Of a stretch of 64,000 nt of DNA, positions 42,062-51,200 are shown one piece after another (positions within the stretch are counted from its first letter, which is position 1; the number at the start of each line of letters is the position of its first letter). The notes under the pieces are model-generated. The model saw nothing but the letters and a program-made list of their open reading frames with translations. It ran no database searches and was not told where the DNA came from. The stretch comes from Sulfurimonas sp. (GTDB taxonomy: Bacteria; Campylobacterota; Campylobacteria; Campylobacterales; Sulfurimonadaceae): contig NZ_JBFHGL010000005.1 of NCBI RefSeq assembly GCF_041583195.1, forward strand, positions 62,001 to 126,000, read 5' to 3'. Both the position numbers and the translations under genes were made by a program.

Positions 42062-43666
42062 TTATTTATGTTTTAATGAAAGCTCAACAAGTTTTGAAGA
42101 TAGTTCATAATTGGAATCAACTATTTCAACATCTTTAGTTTTGTTCAGATAGCTGTTTTCTTCATCAGAATCAACTTTTACTACAATGTTTGCATCTTTG
42201 AAATAATCTTTCAGAGCATCTATAATAAGTATTTTTTGATGCTCACTCTGCACGGTTACAATAACACTCGAGCTCTCTTCTACTTTTAAAGACTCCATAA
42301 CCGGAAGTTTATTCAGGTGCCCAAAATATGCCATGTAGCCTATTTTTCTAGCTTTAAGTACATGCTGTAAGTTGTCAGAAATAATAATAAAATCTATATC
42401 TTTTTCTTTAAGTTCTTTTGCTACGCTTCTACCAAGAGTACCAAATCCTGCAATTATGATGTGTTTTTGTTTATCAATTGGTGTAATAACGTCTGCTTCG
42501 TAGAACTCTTTTTCAAAATATGAAGATATTTTATAAATATTAGTCAGAATAAATGGACTAACAATCATAGTTAGAAAGATTATTATGAGTAAAAGGTTTG
42601 CAAGATCTGCATTAATCAACTGATTTGATGAAGCCATATCAAGAACTACAAAACCAAATCCACTCACTTGAGATAGTGCAAGAGCAGTTTTGACAGAGGT
42701 GTTTTTATCACTCTTTCTTTTTATAATGAAATAGATTATTACAGTTTTTATTATCATAACAAGTATAAATAACAAAACAACTTTGTGAAGGTTTGATAAA
42801 AGATAAACCATATCTATCTTCGTACCAACACTAAAAAAGAATACTCCCAAAAGTAAGTTCTTATAACTCAAGATATCTGATTCAACTTTGATGTTGTACT
42901 TCGTATCGGCTATAAGAACACCAGCCAAAAATGCTCCCATAGAGTATGTAAATCCTATCTCGTGAGTTAGTATTGACATACCTATTACAATTGTGAATAT
43001 TGCACCTAAAAAGATCTCTTCTAGCTGTGTATTGGCAGCAAACTTTAACATCGCTTCAACTATCTTATCACCTACATAAAAAACAAACAAAGTTATAAAA
43101 ACAAGAGCTATAACTGTTTTTAAAATAATCTCTGTTATAGAGATATCTGCACCATGAGATAAAAAACTTATCAAAAGAAGAATCGGAATCACTGCTAGAT
43201 CTTGGAAAATCAAAATTCCCACAACTTTTTTACCATAAGGGGTAACAATATCTTTAGATTCTTGCAAATAAGGCATAATAATGGCAGTTGAAGATAGAGA
43301 AAATGCCAAAGATATTATTATAGATGTCTGAGAATCAAGTCCAAAGATATAAAAACAAAATATAAAAAATAAAGCAGTGTTAAAGATCATCTGAAGGGCA
43401 CCGGCTACAAACAGTGTGTCTTTCATCTTTTTAATTTTCTCAAAACTAAGCTCTAACCCGATTGTGAACATTAAAAATACTATACCAAACTCGGCGATCA
43501 AGTTTAAAGCATCAATTTTAGTAGTATTAAAATCAAAAAGGTAGCTAATTATGATCCCTGTGAATATATAGCCTACAACGTGTGATACGTTATATCTTTT
43601 AAATATAATATTCATCAATGTAGCTAAAAATATGGTGGCAAAAATTGCTAAAAGTAAAGTTTCCAT
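42062..43666 (-). CDS. CPA2 cation:proton antiporter with TrkA-N domain (KefB-like)
   Basis: 534 residues: about 12-13 membrane helices (1-380) with family motifs EFGIVFLMFTIGLELSFEKI and FSLSSTAIIMPYL, then a cytoplasmic RCK/TrkA-N Rossmann domain (about 395-525) with IIAGFGTLGRSVAKEL. CPA2 antiporters exchange K+ or Na+ for protons; the TrkA-N domain senses NAD(H) or glutathione adducts in KefB/KefC. No separate KefF/KefG ancillary gene is adjacent. It is divergent from none and lies 50 bases after the EAL-HDOD gene on the same strand. Confidence 0.9.
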   Translation of the reverse strand: METLLLAIFATIFLATLMNIIFKRYNVSHVVGYIFTGIIISYLFDFNTTKIDALNLIAEFGIVFLMFTIGLELSFEKIKKMKDTLFVAGALQMIFNTALFFIFCFYIFGLDSQTSIIISLAFSLSSTAIIMPYLQESKDIVTPYGKKVVGILIFQDLAVIPILLLISFLSHGADISITEIILKTVIALVFITLFVFYVGDKIVEAMLKFAANTQLEEIFLGAIFTIVIGMSILTHEIGFTYSMGAFLAGVLIADTKYNIKVESDILSYKNLLLGVFFFSVGTKIDMVYLLSNLHKVVLLFILVMIIKTVIIYFIIKRKSDKNTSVKTALALSQVSGFGFVVLDMASSNQLINADLANLLLIIIFLTMIVSPFILTNIYKISSYFEKEFYEADVITPIDKQKHIIIAGFGTLGRSVAKELKEKDIDFIIISDNLQHVLKARKIGYMAYFGHLNKLPVMESLKVEESSSVIVTVQSEHQKILIIDALKDYFKDANIVVKVDSDEENSYLNKTKDVEIVDSNYELSSKLVELSLKHK

Positions 43667-43716
43667 GATCTTATTATATAGGATTTAATCTATTTTGTAG
43701 TTTGAAGGTCTGCTTA

Positions 43717-44541
43717 TTAAACAGCCACTTTTGAATACACTAACATTAAAACCCAGTTTGAAAAGCTTGTAATTCCTAGTTCACTAATAAGATCATACGT
43801 GCTGTCACTTTCGAAATTAAAATTTTCACAATAACTTAAAAAGTAATATTTCAGATCTTCATGTTGTTCTATATACTCTGCCAACTCATGCTTGCTTGTA
43901 GAAGCTTGCAGTAACTTATATATACCGTGGACACTGTTTTTTGATAGTTCTACCATCTCAATAGTCATATTTATTGGTTCAGATATATAATAACCTTGAA
44001 AATGTTCTATTCCCAAGTTTTTCATAACCTCTAAAGATGTTTTGTTCTCAACCTTATGTGCAATTATCGTATGGGATTCTTGTAAGAGTTTTATATCTTC
44101 CATATCATTTTCGTCTAGTGTTGAAGCAATGACTTTTAAATATGTAAACTCTTTTATATTAGATGAAATTTGTTTTCTCCAGCCTGAGCTAAAGTCCAGA
44201 TTGTCTAAAGAAAATTGATATCCTAAACTTCTCATATGGTGTATTACATCCATCTCAACATCATCTAAAGATATATCAAATACAAAATTATCTTTAGGCA
44301 AAAACTCTATAAGCCCACTTGCTAAAAACTTAGTATCGATATTTAAAAAGATTTTTGAGTTCTCATCTATAAAACTGTTTTTTGTTCTATTGAGAAGAGC
44401 AAGAGCCAAATAACTCGTAGCATATCTGGCATTTACCTCACCGTCTTGAAAAAGGTCTTTAAAAAGCCATTCAAAACCGAAGATTTTTAAATCCTTATCC
44501 AGTACCAATTGCCTTGACAAACTACATCTATTCAAATTCAT
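43717..44541 (-). CDS. short EAL-HDOD-like signalling protein
   Basis: 274 residues, related in design to the 413-residue protein at 4002-5243: a degenerate EAL domain (about 1-195; FGFEWLFKD in place of the EAL signature, and KVENKTSLEVMKNLG, EHFQGYYISEP near the end), then only about 75 residues of HDOD, ending in LGITSFSNWVLMLVYS. The equivalent point in the longer protein is about residue 275, so the HDOD domain is cut roughly in half. The reading frame beyond the stop shows no obvious continuation. Probably a stable shortened paralogue without enzyme activity, or a decaying one. Confidence 0.75.
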   Translation of the reverse strand: MNLNRCSLSRQLVLDKDLKIFGFEWLFKDLFQDGEVNARYATSYLALALLNRTKNSFIDENSKIFLNIDTKFLASGLIEFLPKDNFVFDISLDDVEMDVIHHMRSLGYQFSLDNLDFSSGWRKQISSNIKEFTYLKVIASTLDENDMEDIKLLQESHTIIAHKVENKTSLEVMKNLGIEHFQGYYISEPINMTIEMVELSKNSVHGIYKLLQASTSKHELAEYIEQHEDLKYYFLSYCENFNFESDSTYDLISELGITSFSNWVLMLVYSKVAV

Positions 44542-44604
44542 TTCCTAATGAGATATTATAATATTAGATTATAATATTTTTTAACTTAAATAGTTTTAAT
44601 GATT

Positions 44605-45702
44605 TTAAACTCTTCCGTAAATCTCGTTATAAAAACTTAGTGCATATCTATCGCTCATTGATGCTATATAGTCTGCTATTACTCTATGCTTGTCTCTTGT
44701 ATCTAACTGCATATAATAATACTTTGGAAGCATTTTCTCTTCATCCATCAAAGCTTTATATATACCCTCAACAGCCTGCTTACCTGCATACATCTTTCTA
44801 ACAATCTTTTTGTGATGATACATTTTTTGATGAAGTAGTTTTTTCAGTTTTTTTATCTTAGTCTCAAGTGCCAAATCAAAACCTATCGGGATCTCATCTT
44901 TTGCATCAAATGTAGCTGCAAAAACCTCTGAGTTGTCCACCTTGTCTCTTGAGTAATCAAGCAAAGAGTATACAAGGTGGTTGATCATATGTGAACTAAA
45001 GCGGTATCTGAACATCTCTTCTTCAGATTCGTCTATCCCCTCAGCCTCAACTTTTTCTAAGATCTCACATGCAAGTTCACTCTCTTTAAGATCATCAAAT
45101 GTTATTAAACCAGAGTTTACACCATCATCTATATCGTGACTTATATATGCGATCTCATCTGCACGATCAACTATCATAGCTTCTATTGAGGGGTGAGTAT
45201 TTAGGTTGAACATATCATCTATGCTTTGTGGTAAAAAAGATTTATTGTATGGGTATGAATGTTTTAATATACCCTCTAGTGTAGCAAATGTAAGATTTAA
45301 TCCATCGAAGTTTTTGTAGCGCTTTTCAAGTTTTGATACTACACGAAAAGATTGAAAGTTATGCTCAAAACCGTTTTTAAAACCATCAGCCTTTAGACAC
45401 TCATCCAGAGTGTCGCCTCCAACATGACCAAAAGGTGTATGTCCCAGATCATGTGAGAGTGCTATCGCTTCTGCTAAAGATTCGTTAAGCCCGAGATCAG
45501 ATGTGATAGAGCGGGCAATCTGACTAACCTCTATAGAGTGTGTTAGACGTGTACGAAAAAAGTCACCCTCATGGTTTAGAAAAACTTGTGTTTTATACTC
45601 TAGTTTTCTAAAACTACCAGAGTGAATAACTCTGTCTCTATCTCTTGCATAAGGATTGCGAAAATCTTTATCTATTTTAAAGAAGCGATCACTTGGTTTC
45701 AT
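44605..45702 (-). CDS. dgt: dGTPase-like dNTP triphosphohydrolase (HD superfamily)
   Basis: 365 residues. The HD metal site is complete: RLTHSIEVSQIAR (first His), ALSHDLGHTPFGH (His-Asp pair with the conserved GHTPFGH) and EIAYISHDIDDG (last Asp). The N terminus DFRNPYARDRDRVIHSGSF is typical of the family. It hydrolyses dGTP or other dNTPs to nucleoside and triphosphate and influences dNTP balance. It starts 4 bases after the phnA stop on the same strand. Length is shorter than E. coli Dgt (505) but normal for the short bacterial subfamily. Confidence 0.92.
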   Translation of the reverse strand: MKPSDRFFKIDKDFRNPYARDRDRVIHSGSFRKLEYKTQVFLNHEGDFFRTRLTHSIEVSQIARSITSDLGLNESLAEAIALSHDLGHTPFGHVGGDTLDECLKADGFKNGFEHNFQSFRVVSKLEKRYKNFDGLNLTFATLEGILKHSYPYNKSFLPQSIDDMFNLNTHPSIEAMIVDRADEIAYISHDIDDGVNSGLITFDDLKESELACEILEKVEAEGIDESEEEMFRYRFSSHMINHLVYSLLDYSRDKVDNSEVFAATFDAKDEIPIGFDLALETKIKKLKKLLHQKMYHHKKIVRKMYAGKQAVEGIYKALMDEEKMLPKYYYMQLDTRDKHRVIADYIASMSDRYALSFYNEIYGRV

Positions 45703-45706
45703 GAGA

Positions 45707-46219
45707 TTATGATTTTTTTAGATATTGAGTAAGGATGTGAATCTTCACACCGTTCACGCGACCTTCTATATGTTTGTCATCACCAGGAACAAGACCGATA
45801 TTTCTAACAGCTGTACCGCGCTTTGCAGTAAAACCTGTTCCTTTAACATCTAGATCTTTTGTAATAACTACAGTATCTCCAGCTTGAAGTTCAACTCCGT
45901 TTGCATCTTTATACACAAGTTTACTTGACTCTGCAGATATAGCCTGTTCAGCCATTTTTTGTTCATCTTCTTCTAAATACATCATATCTACCATATCTTG
46001 ACGACCAAGTTTAGTAAGAAGAATATAGCTTAACACTTTTGTGTTAGAGTCCTCACTCCACATAGAATCATTTAAACAGTTAAAGTGGTTCTCATCTAGT
46101 TCACCGCTTGTGATTTGAGAATTACAATTTGAGCATAAAGTTACCGTTGCATCTGATGGTTCTATTTTATACTCTACCAAACCTTCAGAACTTCCGCATA
46201 AATCACATATATCTTTCAT
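45707..46219 (-). CDS. phnA: PhnA-family zinc-ribbon protein
   Basis: 170 residues. N-terminal zinc ribbon with CDLCGSS and CSNCNSQ (two CxxC pairs, about 5-35), a helical middle, and the C-terminal PhnA domain (about 100-170) with KDANGVELQAGDTVVITKDL and GRVNGVKIHILTQYLKKS. Despite the historical name (alkylphosphonate uptake), PhnA proteins of this type are not tied to phosphonate use and function is uncertain. It precedes the dGTPase gene by 4 bases. Ribosome site AAAGGAAAAAA directly precedes the ATG. Confidence 0.88.
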   Translation of the reverse strand: MKDICDLCGSSEGLVEYKIEPSDATVTLCSNCNSQITSGELDENHFNCLNDSMWSEDSNTKVLSYILLTKLGRQDMVDMMYLEEDEQKMAEQAISAESSKLVYKDANGVELQAGDTVVITKDLDVKGTGFTAKRGTAVRNIGLVPGDDKHIEGRVNGVKIHILTQYLKKS

Positions 46220-46339
46220 TTTTTTCCTTTATGATGCAAATAGTTTTGACGAGTAAATGTTTAAAAAACATTTAGCCGTAAAAACATTATATTTACAGTA
46301 TTTTTTTAAAATTTTATCGAATTATACCCTATTTGGCAT

Positions 46340-47503
46340 CTAAGCTTTTATAACTGTGTTTCTTCCTGCCTTTTTTGCTTTATATAATGCGTTGTCAGCT
46401 CTTTTCATCGTAGCAAACGGGTCCTTGTCGTTTTTAGAGTTTTTGACTATCCCTACAGATATATTTATAAAGATCTTCTTGGCACTTTTTTTATTTCTAA
46501 CACTAAATGGTGTTTTTGCGATATTTTCTCTTAAAGTATCTGCATGGATATAAGATTCGTCAAGATCTTTTGAAGGAAACAGAAGTGTAAACTCTTCACC
46601 CCCGTAACGATATGCCTTTCCTCCACCGCTAACGTTAGCCAGTTTGGAAGCCACCATCTTTAAAACTTCATCACCCGTATCGTGCCCGTAGGTGTCGTTA
46701 AACTTTTTAAAGTGATCTATGTCACACATTGCCAATGTGTATTTACGACCCAGTTTTGCCATATCTTCGATCAATGCACGTCTGCCCGGAAGTGATGTGA
46801 GCTCATCATAAAATGCAAGCCTGTAAGCTTCACGTATCAGTAATACCAAAATAATCAGTGTTATAGCTATGAAGCCAAGCTCAATAGCATAATCAACTCT
46901 TACAAAATACAGTGTCATATAAAATGAAATTAAAATAACTAAAAAAGCAGTGTTATACATCAAAAAATGGTTAAACATAACTAATACTACAATAACAAAC
47001 AGTATAAATAAGCCAAGCACAAGACTGATATCACTAAGGGGATAAGCGTTAAATGCAAATATTTTTATTTTAAAAATATCCAGTATAGCTTCGCTTGGAT
47101 TTTGTATAAACCAAAAAACAATTCCAACTTCAAAAGCTATGAAAGCTATTTTCAAATAACCCCATACACTTAAAAGACCACGTTCCGACAAAAATAAAAA
47201 AAGTAGCAGGTGTGCAGGAAAAACCAATGTCATATATTTAAATAAAAGTGTAGCTTTAGGAGGTGAAAGAAATTCAAAACCCATGTATATAAATACAAGA
47301 GGAAACACTACAAATAAAAATCTATTTCTATTAAAGTGCCAAGATATAAATAAAACTATGGCACTTAGTATGTAAAAAATATATGGAGTTATCCCAAGCA
47401 GAAAACTTGGAATTTTATTTTGATAGTAAGTTAAAAGTGCAAAAACAGTTGCAACTAATAGCGGTATAGCTAAGTTAACAGCTATCGACTTAAGAGAGTT
47501 CAC
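46340..47503 (-). CDS. membrane-bound diguanylate cyclase
   Basis: 387 residues: eight or so hydrophobic segments in the first about 220 residues form an uncharacterised membrane sensor, followed by GGDEF (about 228-387). The domain is complete, with LTSLPGRRALIED, CDIDHFKKFNDTYGH and the active YRYGGEEF. There is no RxxD I-site, so it may lack product inhibition. The start is GTG, its G shared with the lipoprotein stop (TAGTG). It ends an apparent operon thyX-lipoprotein-cyclase. Confidence 0.9.
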   Translation of the reverse strand: MNSLKSIAVNLAIPLLVATVFALLTYYQNKIPSFLLGITPYIFYILSAIVLFISWHFNRNRFLFVVFPLVFIYMGFEFLSPPKATLLFKYMTLVFPAHLLLFLFLSERGLLSVWGYLKIAFIAFEVGIVFWFIQNPSEAILDIFKIKIFAFNAYPLSDISLVLGLFILFVIVVLVMFNHFLMYNTAFLVILISFYMTLYFVRVDYAIELGFIAITLIILVLLIREAYRLAFYDELTSLPGRRALIEDMAKLGRKYTLAMCDIDHFKKFNDTYGHDTGDEVLKMVASKLANVSGGGKAYRYGGEEFTLLFPSKDLDESYIHADTLRENIAKTPFSVRNKKSAKKIFINISVGIVKNSKNDKDPFATMKRADNALYKAKKAGRNTVIKA

Positions 47504-47724
47504 TACTTATTGAACTCCACGCTCTCTTCATCTTTGAGTTTTGTTTTGTCAGTTTTATGAAATGCTTTTTCAGCTTCTTCTTCGTTATAAACCCTACACT
47601 CTTTAGGTATCGTTGCATGAGGATCAGATGCTATTTGATCACACATAGTAGCGTTAAATGTGAAGTATGAGCATCCACCTAAAATAAATGCAAAAACTAT
47701 ACTTGTTAAAATTGTTATTTTCAT
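47503..47724 (-). CDS. small lipoprotein, function unknown
   Basis: 73 residues. A lipoprotein signal peptide with lipobox LGGC (Cys18) implies lipidation; the mature part of about 55 residues has two further cysteines (TMCDQIA and KECRVYN) and a charged tail. It is translationally coupled on both sides: its ATG overlaps the thyX stop (TAATG) and its stop overlaps the diguanylate cyclase GTG. The coupling to the cyclase suggests a periplasmic or membrane accessory, but that is inference. Confidence 0.72.
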   Translation of the reverse strand: MKITILTSIVFAFILGGCSYFTFNATMCDQIASDPHATIPKECRVYNEEEAEKAFHKTDKTKLKDEESVEFNK

Positions 47725-48554
47725 TATTTACTCTTTACTATTAAATCTAAATATTTTTTCGGTGTAGCTTTTTTCATCTCTTCTGCAAGCCAACGAATTT
47801 GAAAAAATGCAGCTCCACTGTCACGAAGCGTAAAATAATTTTTTAGACTTCTAAGATTAAATGTTACAACCATATCAACTTTTACATTATCGCTGATTAT
47901 GTGTTTAAAAGCATCGCCTACGTTACGTTTTTTCTTTCCCTCTTCAAGTGCATCATAAAGTTCTGACGAATCTTTTATCTCATCCAATAAAGATAACGAA
48001 CTCTTTGCAACAGAAATCTCATAAAAATTATCAACTACACTCTGCTGATATGCTAACTTGTCAAACATTGCACCAATCTCTAAACGGTTATAATCTCTGT
48101 CACATGTAACAAACATATCAAAACCTAGAACTTTTTTTATAAAAAACTCTTTATTTCCGCGTGCAGCTACATAAGCATTTATAACCGAACTCATAGTATA
48201 ACGCGTACTTCTAACACTTATTGCCTGTATACGGTGGCGTGCATGTTCTTGCAGTACCCCACGGCTTGTACCTCGAACTAAAAAAGAAAGATTGGCATGT
48301 TCTAGTATAGAGTGGTGGAAATATGTCCAGGCAAGATCATCTAAAAGTTTAGATTCTTCTATAGAGTTGATATCGTTACACATTTCTGATGTAGGCATAG
48401 AGTTTTCTATATCTTTTATAACATCGTTCTCAGAGTTTGAGAATGAATCATAACAAGTCCTAGCTGCACTCTCAGCTACACCGATACCCGTGTCTTGAAG
48501 TAAAACAACCTCAGGTTTTGAATATTTTATGCCGTATTCTTCTACTATTTCCAT
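47724..48554 (-). CDS. thyX: FAD-dependent thymidylate synthase ThyX
   Basis: About 276 residues. The ThyX motif RHR-x7-S-x-R is present as RHRIQAISVRSTRY, with flanking FHHSILEHANLSFLVRG and the C-terminal RDSGAAFFQIRWLAEEMK. ThyX methylates dUMP using methylenetetrahydrofolate and FADH2 and replaces ThyA in many Campylobacterota; it would use dUMP from the dCMP deaminase at 5.5 kb. The frame is open to a TTG at 48617, but I prefer ATG 48554, preceded by GGAG with 7-base spacing, giving MEIVEEYGIKYSKPEV. First gene of a three-gene coupled unit. Confidence 0.93.
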   Translation of the reverse strand: MEIVEEYGIKYSKPEVVLLQDTGIGVAESAARTCYDSFSNSENDVIKDIENSMPTSEMCNDINSIEESKLLDDLAWTYFHHSILEHANLSFLVRGTSRGVLQEHARHRIQAISVRSTRYTMSSVINAYVAARGNKEFFIKKVLGFDMFVTCDRDYNRLEIGAMFDKLAYQQSVVDNFYEISVAKSSLSLLDEIKDSSELYDALEEGKKKRNVGDAFKHIISDNVKVDMVVTFNLRSLKNYFTLRDSGAAFFQIRWLAEEMKKATPKKYLDLIVKSK

Positions 48555-48687
48555 CAAACCACTCCACATAAGATGAATGAATTTTACCATATTTGGCTTA
48601 AAAGGATTTATATCCAAAATGTAATTTTATAGTAACATCTAAGTAATCTATACAGTTTATCATTTCAAAAAATATATGGAGTTAAAA

Positions 48688-49356
48688 ATGAAAGTTTTAA
48701 TTTTTTTACTGCTAACTATATTTACTTTAAATGCAGATACAAAACAAAATACTATGTTGGATAGTTTTAAACAAAATATCAGTGCAGCTAATGCAGTAGT
48801 TAAAAGAGGAAACTATCATAGATATGACGAATACAGAAACGGTATAGAGTCAACTATCGATCATGTACAAAAATTGGATATCAGCCAGAAAGAAAAACAA
48901 GCACTTCAAGAAGATTTGCAAACATATGCAAAAATAATAAATGGTTTATACAAAAAACTACATACAAAAGCACCAAACTTTAAAAAACACTACAAAAACT
49001 CAGCATACAACCAATATAGTTTTGATAAAAAAATATCTAGTATAGGTTATAGACCAATAATAAGAGCTTGGTATAGACTTAATAAGATAAAAAACAGATA
49101 TGTAAAAAAACCAGATGAAGAGTTAGAAAAAAACTTTTATAAGAACTGGAAAATTATAGTTGATAATATTACAGAGCTTTACCTTGATGAAGAGATCGAA
49201 GAACCATTATTTGCATATCTAGATGAATATAAAATGTACTTTGATGAAATCAGTATTGCATACAAAAGTGTAGAGTATGAAAATATAAAAAGACTAAAAC
49301 CGCTATCTTATAAAATAAAAGCCAAAATGGAGTTTTTAAACCCTATCAAACTTTAA
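48688..49356 (+). CDS. secreted helical protein, function unknown
   Basis: About 222 residues with a signal peptide (MKVLIFLLLTIFTLNA) and an all-helical, Lys/Tyr-rich mature part with no cysteine. No family recognised. Start at 48688 because GGAGTTAAAA precedes that ATG; an ATG 12 bases upstream is in frame but overlaps the ribosome site. Divergent from thyX and convergent with pcm, whose end it abuts. Probably periplasmic. Confidence 0.7.
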   Translation: MKVLIFLLLTIFTLNADTKQNTMLDSFKQNISAANAVVKRGNYHRYDEYRNGIESTIDHVQKLDISQKEKQALQEDLQTYAKIINGLYKKLHTKAPNFKKHYKNSAYNQYSFDKKISSIGYRPIIRAWYRLNKIKNRYVKKPDEELEKNFYKNWKIIVDNITELYLDEEIEEPLFAYLDEYKMYFDEISIAYKSVEYENIKRLKPLSYKIKAKMEFLNPIKL

Positions 49357-49995
49357 CTACTTTTGGACTCCGTTAAGTACGGGTACAAAATCACACTCTT
49401 CAAGTTCTTCGCTCATAATATTGTCACCGACTTTTCTAAAACGGGTTATAACCTGTTTGTTATCTTTTTGCATTGGCGCTACTATAATTCCGCCATCACT
49501 TAGTTGATCGAAAAGTTTTAGAGGTATCTCTTTTGCTGTAGCTGAGAAAAGTATTCTATCGTACGGTGCATATTGAATCCATCCGTTTTGCCCATCGTCT
49601 GTGCGTACATGAACATTGTGAATAGATAGATCTTTAAATTTTTGCTTTGCCTGAGTAGCTAGAGACTCTATGCGCTCTACAGTAAATACGCCGCGAAACA
49701 TATGTGAAAGTACAGCAGCCTGATAACCGCTTCCACAACCAACTTCTAAAACTCTATCGGCACCTTTTGCTTCTAAGTACTCACTCATTTTTGCAACAGT
49801 CAAAGGAGAGCTGATCCACTGCGCTGATCCTAGGGGAAGTGCATCTAGTTTATATGCACTATGTGTAAATCCGCTTGGAACAAATATCTCTCTGTTTGTT
49901 TTTGCTATAGCCTCTTTTACTTGTTCACTTAGTTTAAAAATTTTGTCACATTCATCTGCTAGACGTCTTGTCTTTGTCGCCGTTATTCTATCCAA
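49357..49995 (-). CDS. pcm: protein-L-isoaspartate O-methyltransferase
   Basis: 212 residues. The S-adenosylmethionine site VLEVGCGSGYQAAVLSH, plus PLGSAQWISSPLTVAKM and TVERIESLATQAK are Pcm motifs. It methylates isoaspartyl residues in aged proteins for repair. Its start overlaps the stop of the carbon-nitrogen hydrolase gene by 8 bases. Both may act in protein or metabolite damage repair, since some neighbouring C-N hydrolases are repair amidases; that link is inference. Confidence 0.93.
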   Translation of the reverse strand: MDRITATKTRRLADECDKIFKLSEQVKEAIAKTNREIFVPSGFTHSAYKLDALPLGSAQWISSPLTVAKMSEYLEAKGADRVLEVGCGSGYQAAVLSHMFRGVFTVERIESLATQAKQKFKDLSIHNVHVRTDDGQNGWIQYAPYDRILFSATAKEIPLKLFDQLSDGGIIVAPMQKDNKQVITRFRKVGDNIMSEELEECDFVPVLNGVQK

Positions 49996-50719
49996 TACCT
50001 ACATCCAAATATTTTCTCATTTTCTTAATCTCTTTAGGATTATATTCTGCACTTAAGCAATGGTTATTCCCTTTTTTCAATACTTCTCCAAAAGGTGTTG
50101 TAATACCAATATGTCCAGAGCAATCTTTATTTTCTGAATCACTCGCAATAACATAACACTGATTTATAACTGCAAGTGCGCTTGTTAGTGTTTTAAAATT
50201 CCCACTTCGTAGTTTTCCCCACCATGCAGGTACCATTATGATATCTGCACCCTCGAGCTTTTGCCAAAGTGCTTTAAAACGAAGTTCGAAACAAATAAGT
50301 ATTCCGATCTTAATGCCATCTATCTCAAAGATTTTTATATCATCTTCACTGCCTGGTGCCATGTATTTATGCTCATCTCCAAGTTTGAAAAGTTTGCTTT
50401 TTGCCTGAGTATGGACTATCTCACCATCTTTAAAAACATTAGCAATATTATATATATTAGAGTTTTTCTTCTCTATAATAGTTACTACGACTGTTTTGTT
50501 CTTAGATATATTTTTTATTGCCTCTTTGGCAGTAGCTGCAAATTCACATGCCTCTTCAAGGTTCTCATAATCAAAACCAGTTAGACAAACTTCAGGAGCT
50601 AAAATAATTGAGTCTGTTTGTGTTTGTTTTACAAGATCGAGTAAGGTTTGTAGATTTTTTTCATAATCGCTTGTGGTTACAAAAGAGAGTGAGCATAAGT
50701 TTTTAATGATATTCTCCAT
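49988..50719 (-). CDS. carbon-nitrogen hydrolase (nitrilase superfamily)
   Basis: 243 residues. The Glu-Lys-Cys triad is visible: Glu in LAPEVCLTGF, Lys in QAKSKLFKLGDE, and Cys in GILICFELRF. The N-terminal LCSLSFVTTSDYEKNLQ is typical of the fold. The enzyme cleaves an amide or nitrile C-N bond; candidates are omega-amidase (NIT2/YafV-like), deaminated-glutathione amidase or a carbamoyl hydrolase, not decidable by eye. It is cotranscribed with pcm (8-base overlap). Confidence 0.85.
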   Translation of the reverse strand: MENIIKNLCSLSFVTTSDYEKNLQTLLDLVKQTQTDSIILAPEVCLTGFDYENLEEACEFAATAKEAIKNISKNKTVVVTIIEKKNSNIYNIANVFKDGEIVHTQAKSKLFKLGDEHKYMAPGSEDDIKIFEIDGIKIGILICFELRFKALWQKLEGADIIMVPAWWGKLRSGNFKTLTSALAVINQCYVIASDSENKDCSGHIGITTPFGEVLKKGNNHCLSAEYNPKEIKKMRKYLDVGIG

Positions 50720-50756
50720 TGTTTTTATGAATTATATCTTTAAAAACTTTAATTAT

Positions 50757-51200
50757 TTATTCTTTATCTTCCTCATACTGCTCACTAAACTTAGCCAACA
50801 GATAATCAACACTTTCCAAAACTAACGCATCTAACTCTGTGGCATCTACCTCTATAAAATCTGTCGCTTGATAAGTTATAGCGAAAGTTTCAGTGCCGTC
50901 TTTTCTAAATGTTTTTACTTCTTCACCTAGTTCAAGTTTTATATATACATAATAAACTTCATCACCCTCTTTTTCCTCTAAAGACAGCATCATAGACGGT
51001 GCATCTTGCATACCTACTTTTACACCGTTATCTTCTAAAGCTTTTTTGATCTTTGCTTTTATAGTTTCAACTGTTGAGGCTTTTAAATAAGCAAGTTTGT
51101 TCGCAACATATATAGTATTAGTTTTATCTAAACCGCTTAGAGTCCAAAAACCTGCACCATATAATGAACAAGCTAATAATAATGATAGTAAGTATTTCAT
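50757..51200 (-). CDS. periplasmic protein, function unknown (DUF302-like size)
   Basis: 147 residues: signal peptide (cleavage after SLYGA), then a mixed alpha/beta domain with ASTVETIKAKIKKALEDNGVKVG, suggesting a small open-faced fold similar to DUF302 proteins, and a highly acidic C-terminal end. No catalytic residues recognised. It begins directly after the thioredoxin-like gene (one base beyond its stop), and the pair is an operon, so a role in redox or envelope stress is plausible but unproven. Confidence 0.6.
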   Translation of the reverse strand: MKYLLSLLLACSLYGAGFWTLSGLDKTNTIYVANKLAYLKASTVETIKAKIKKALEDNGVKVGMQDAPSMMLSLEEKEGDEVYYVYIKLELGEEVKTFRKDGTETFAITYQATDFIEVDATELDALVLESVDYLLAKFSEQYEEDKE

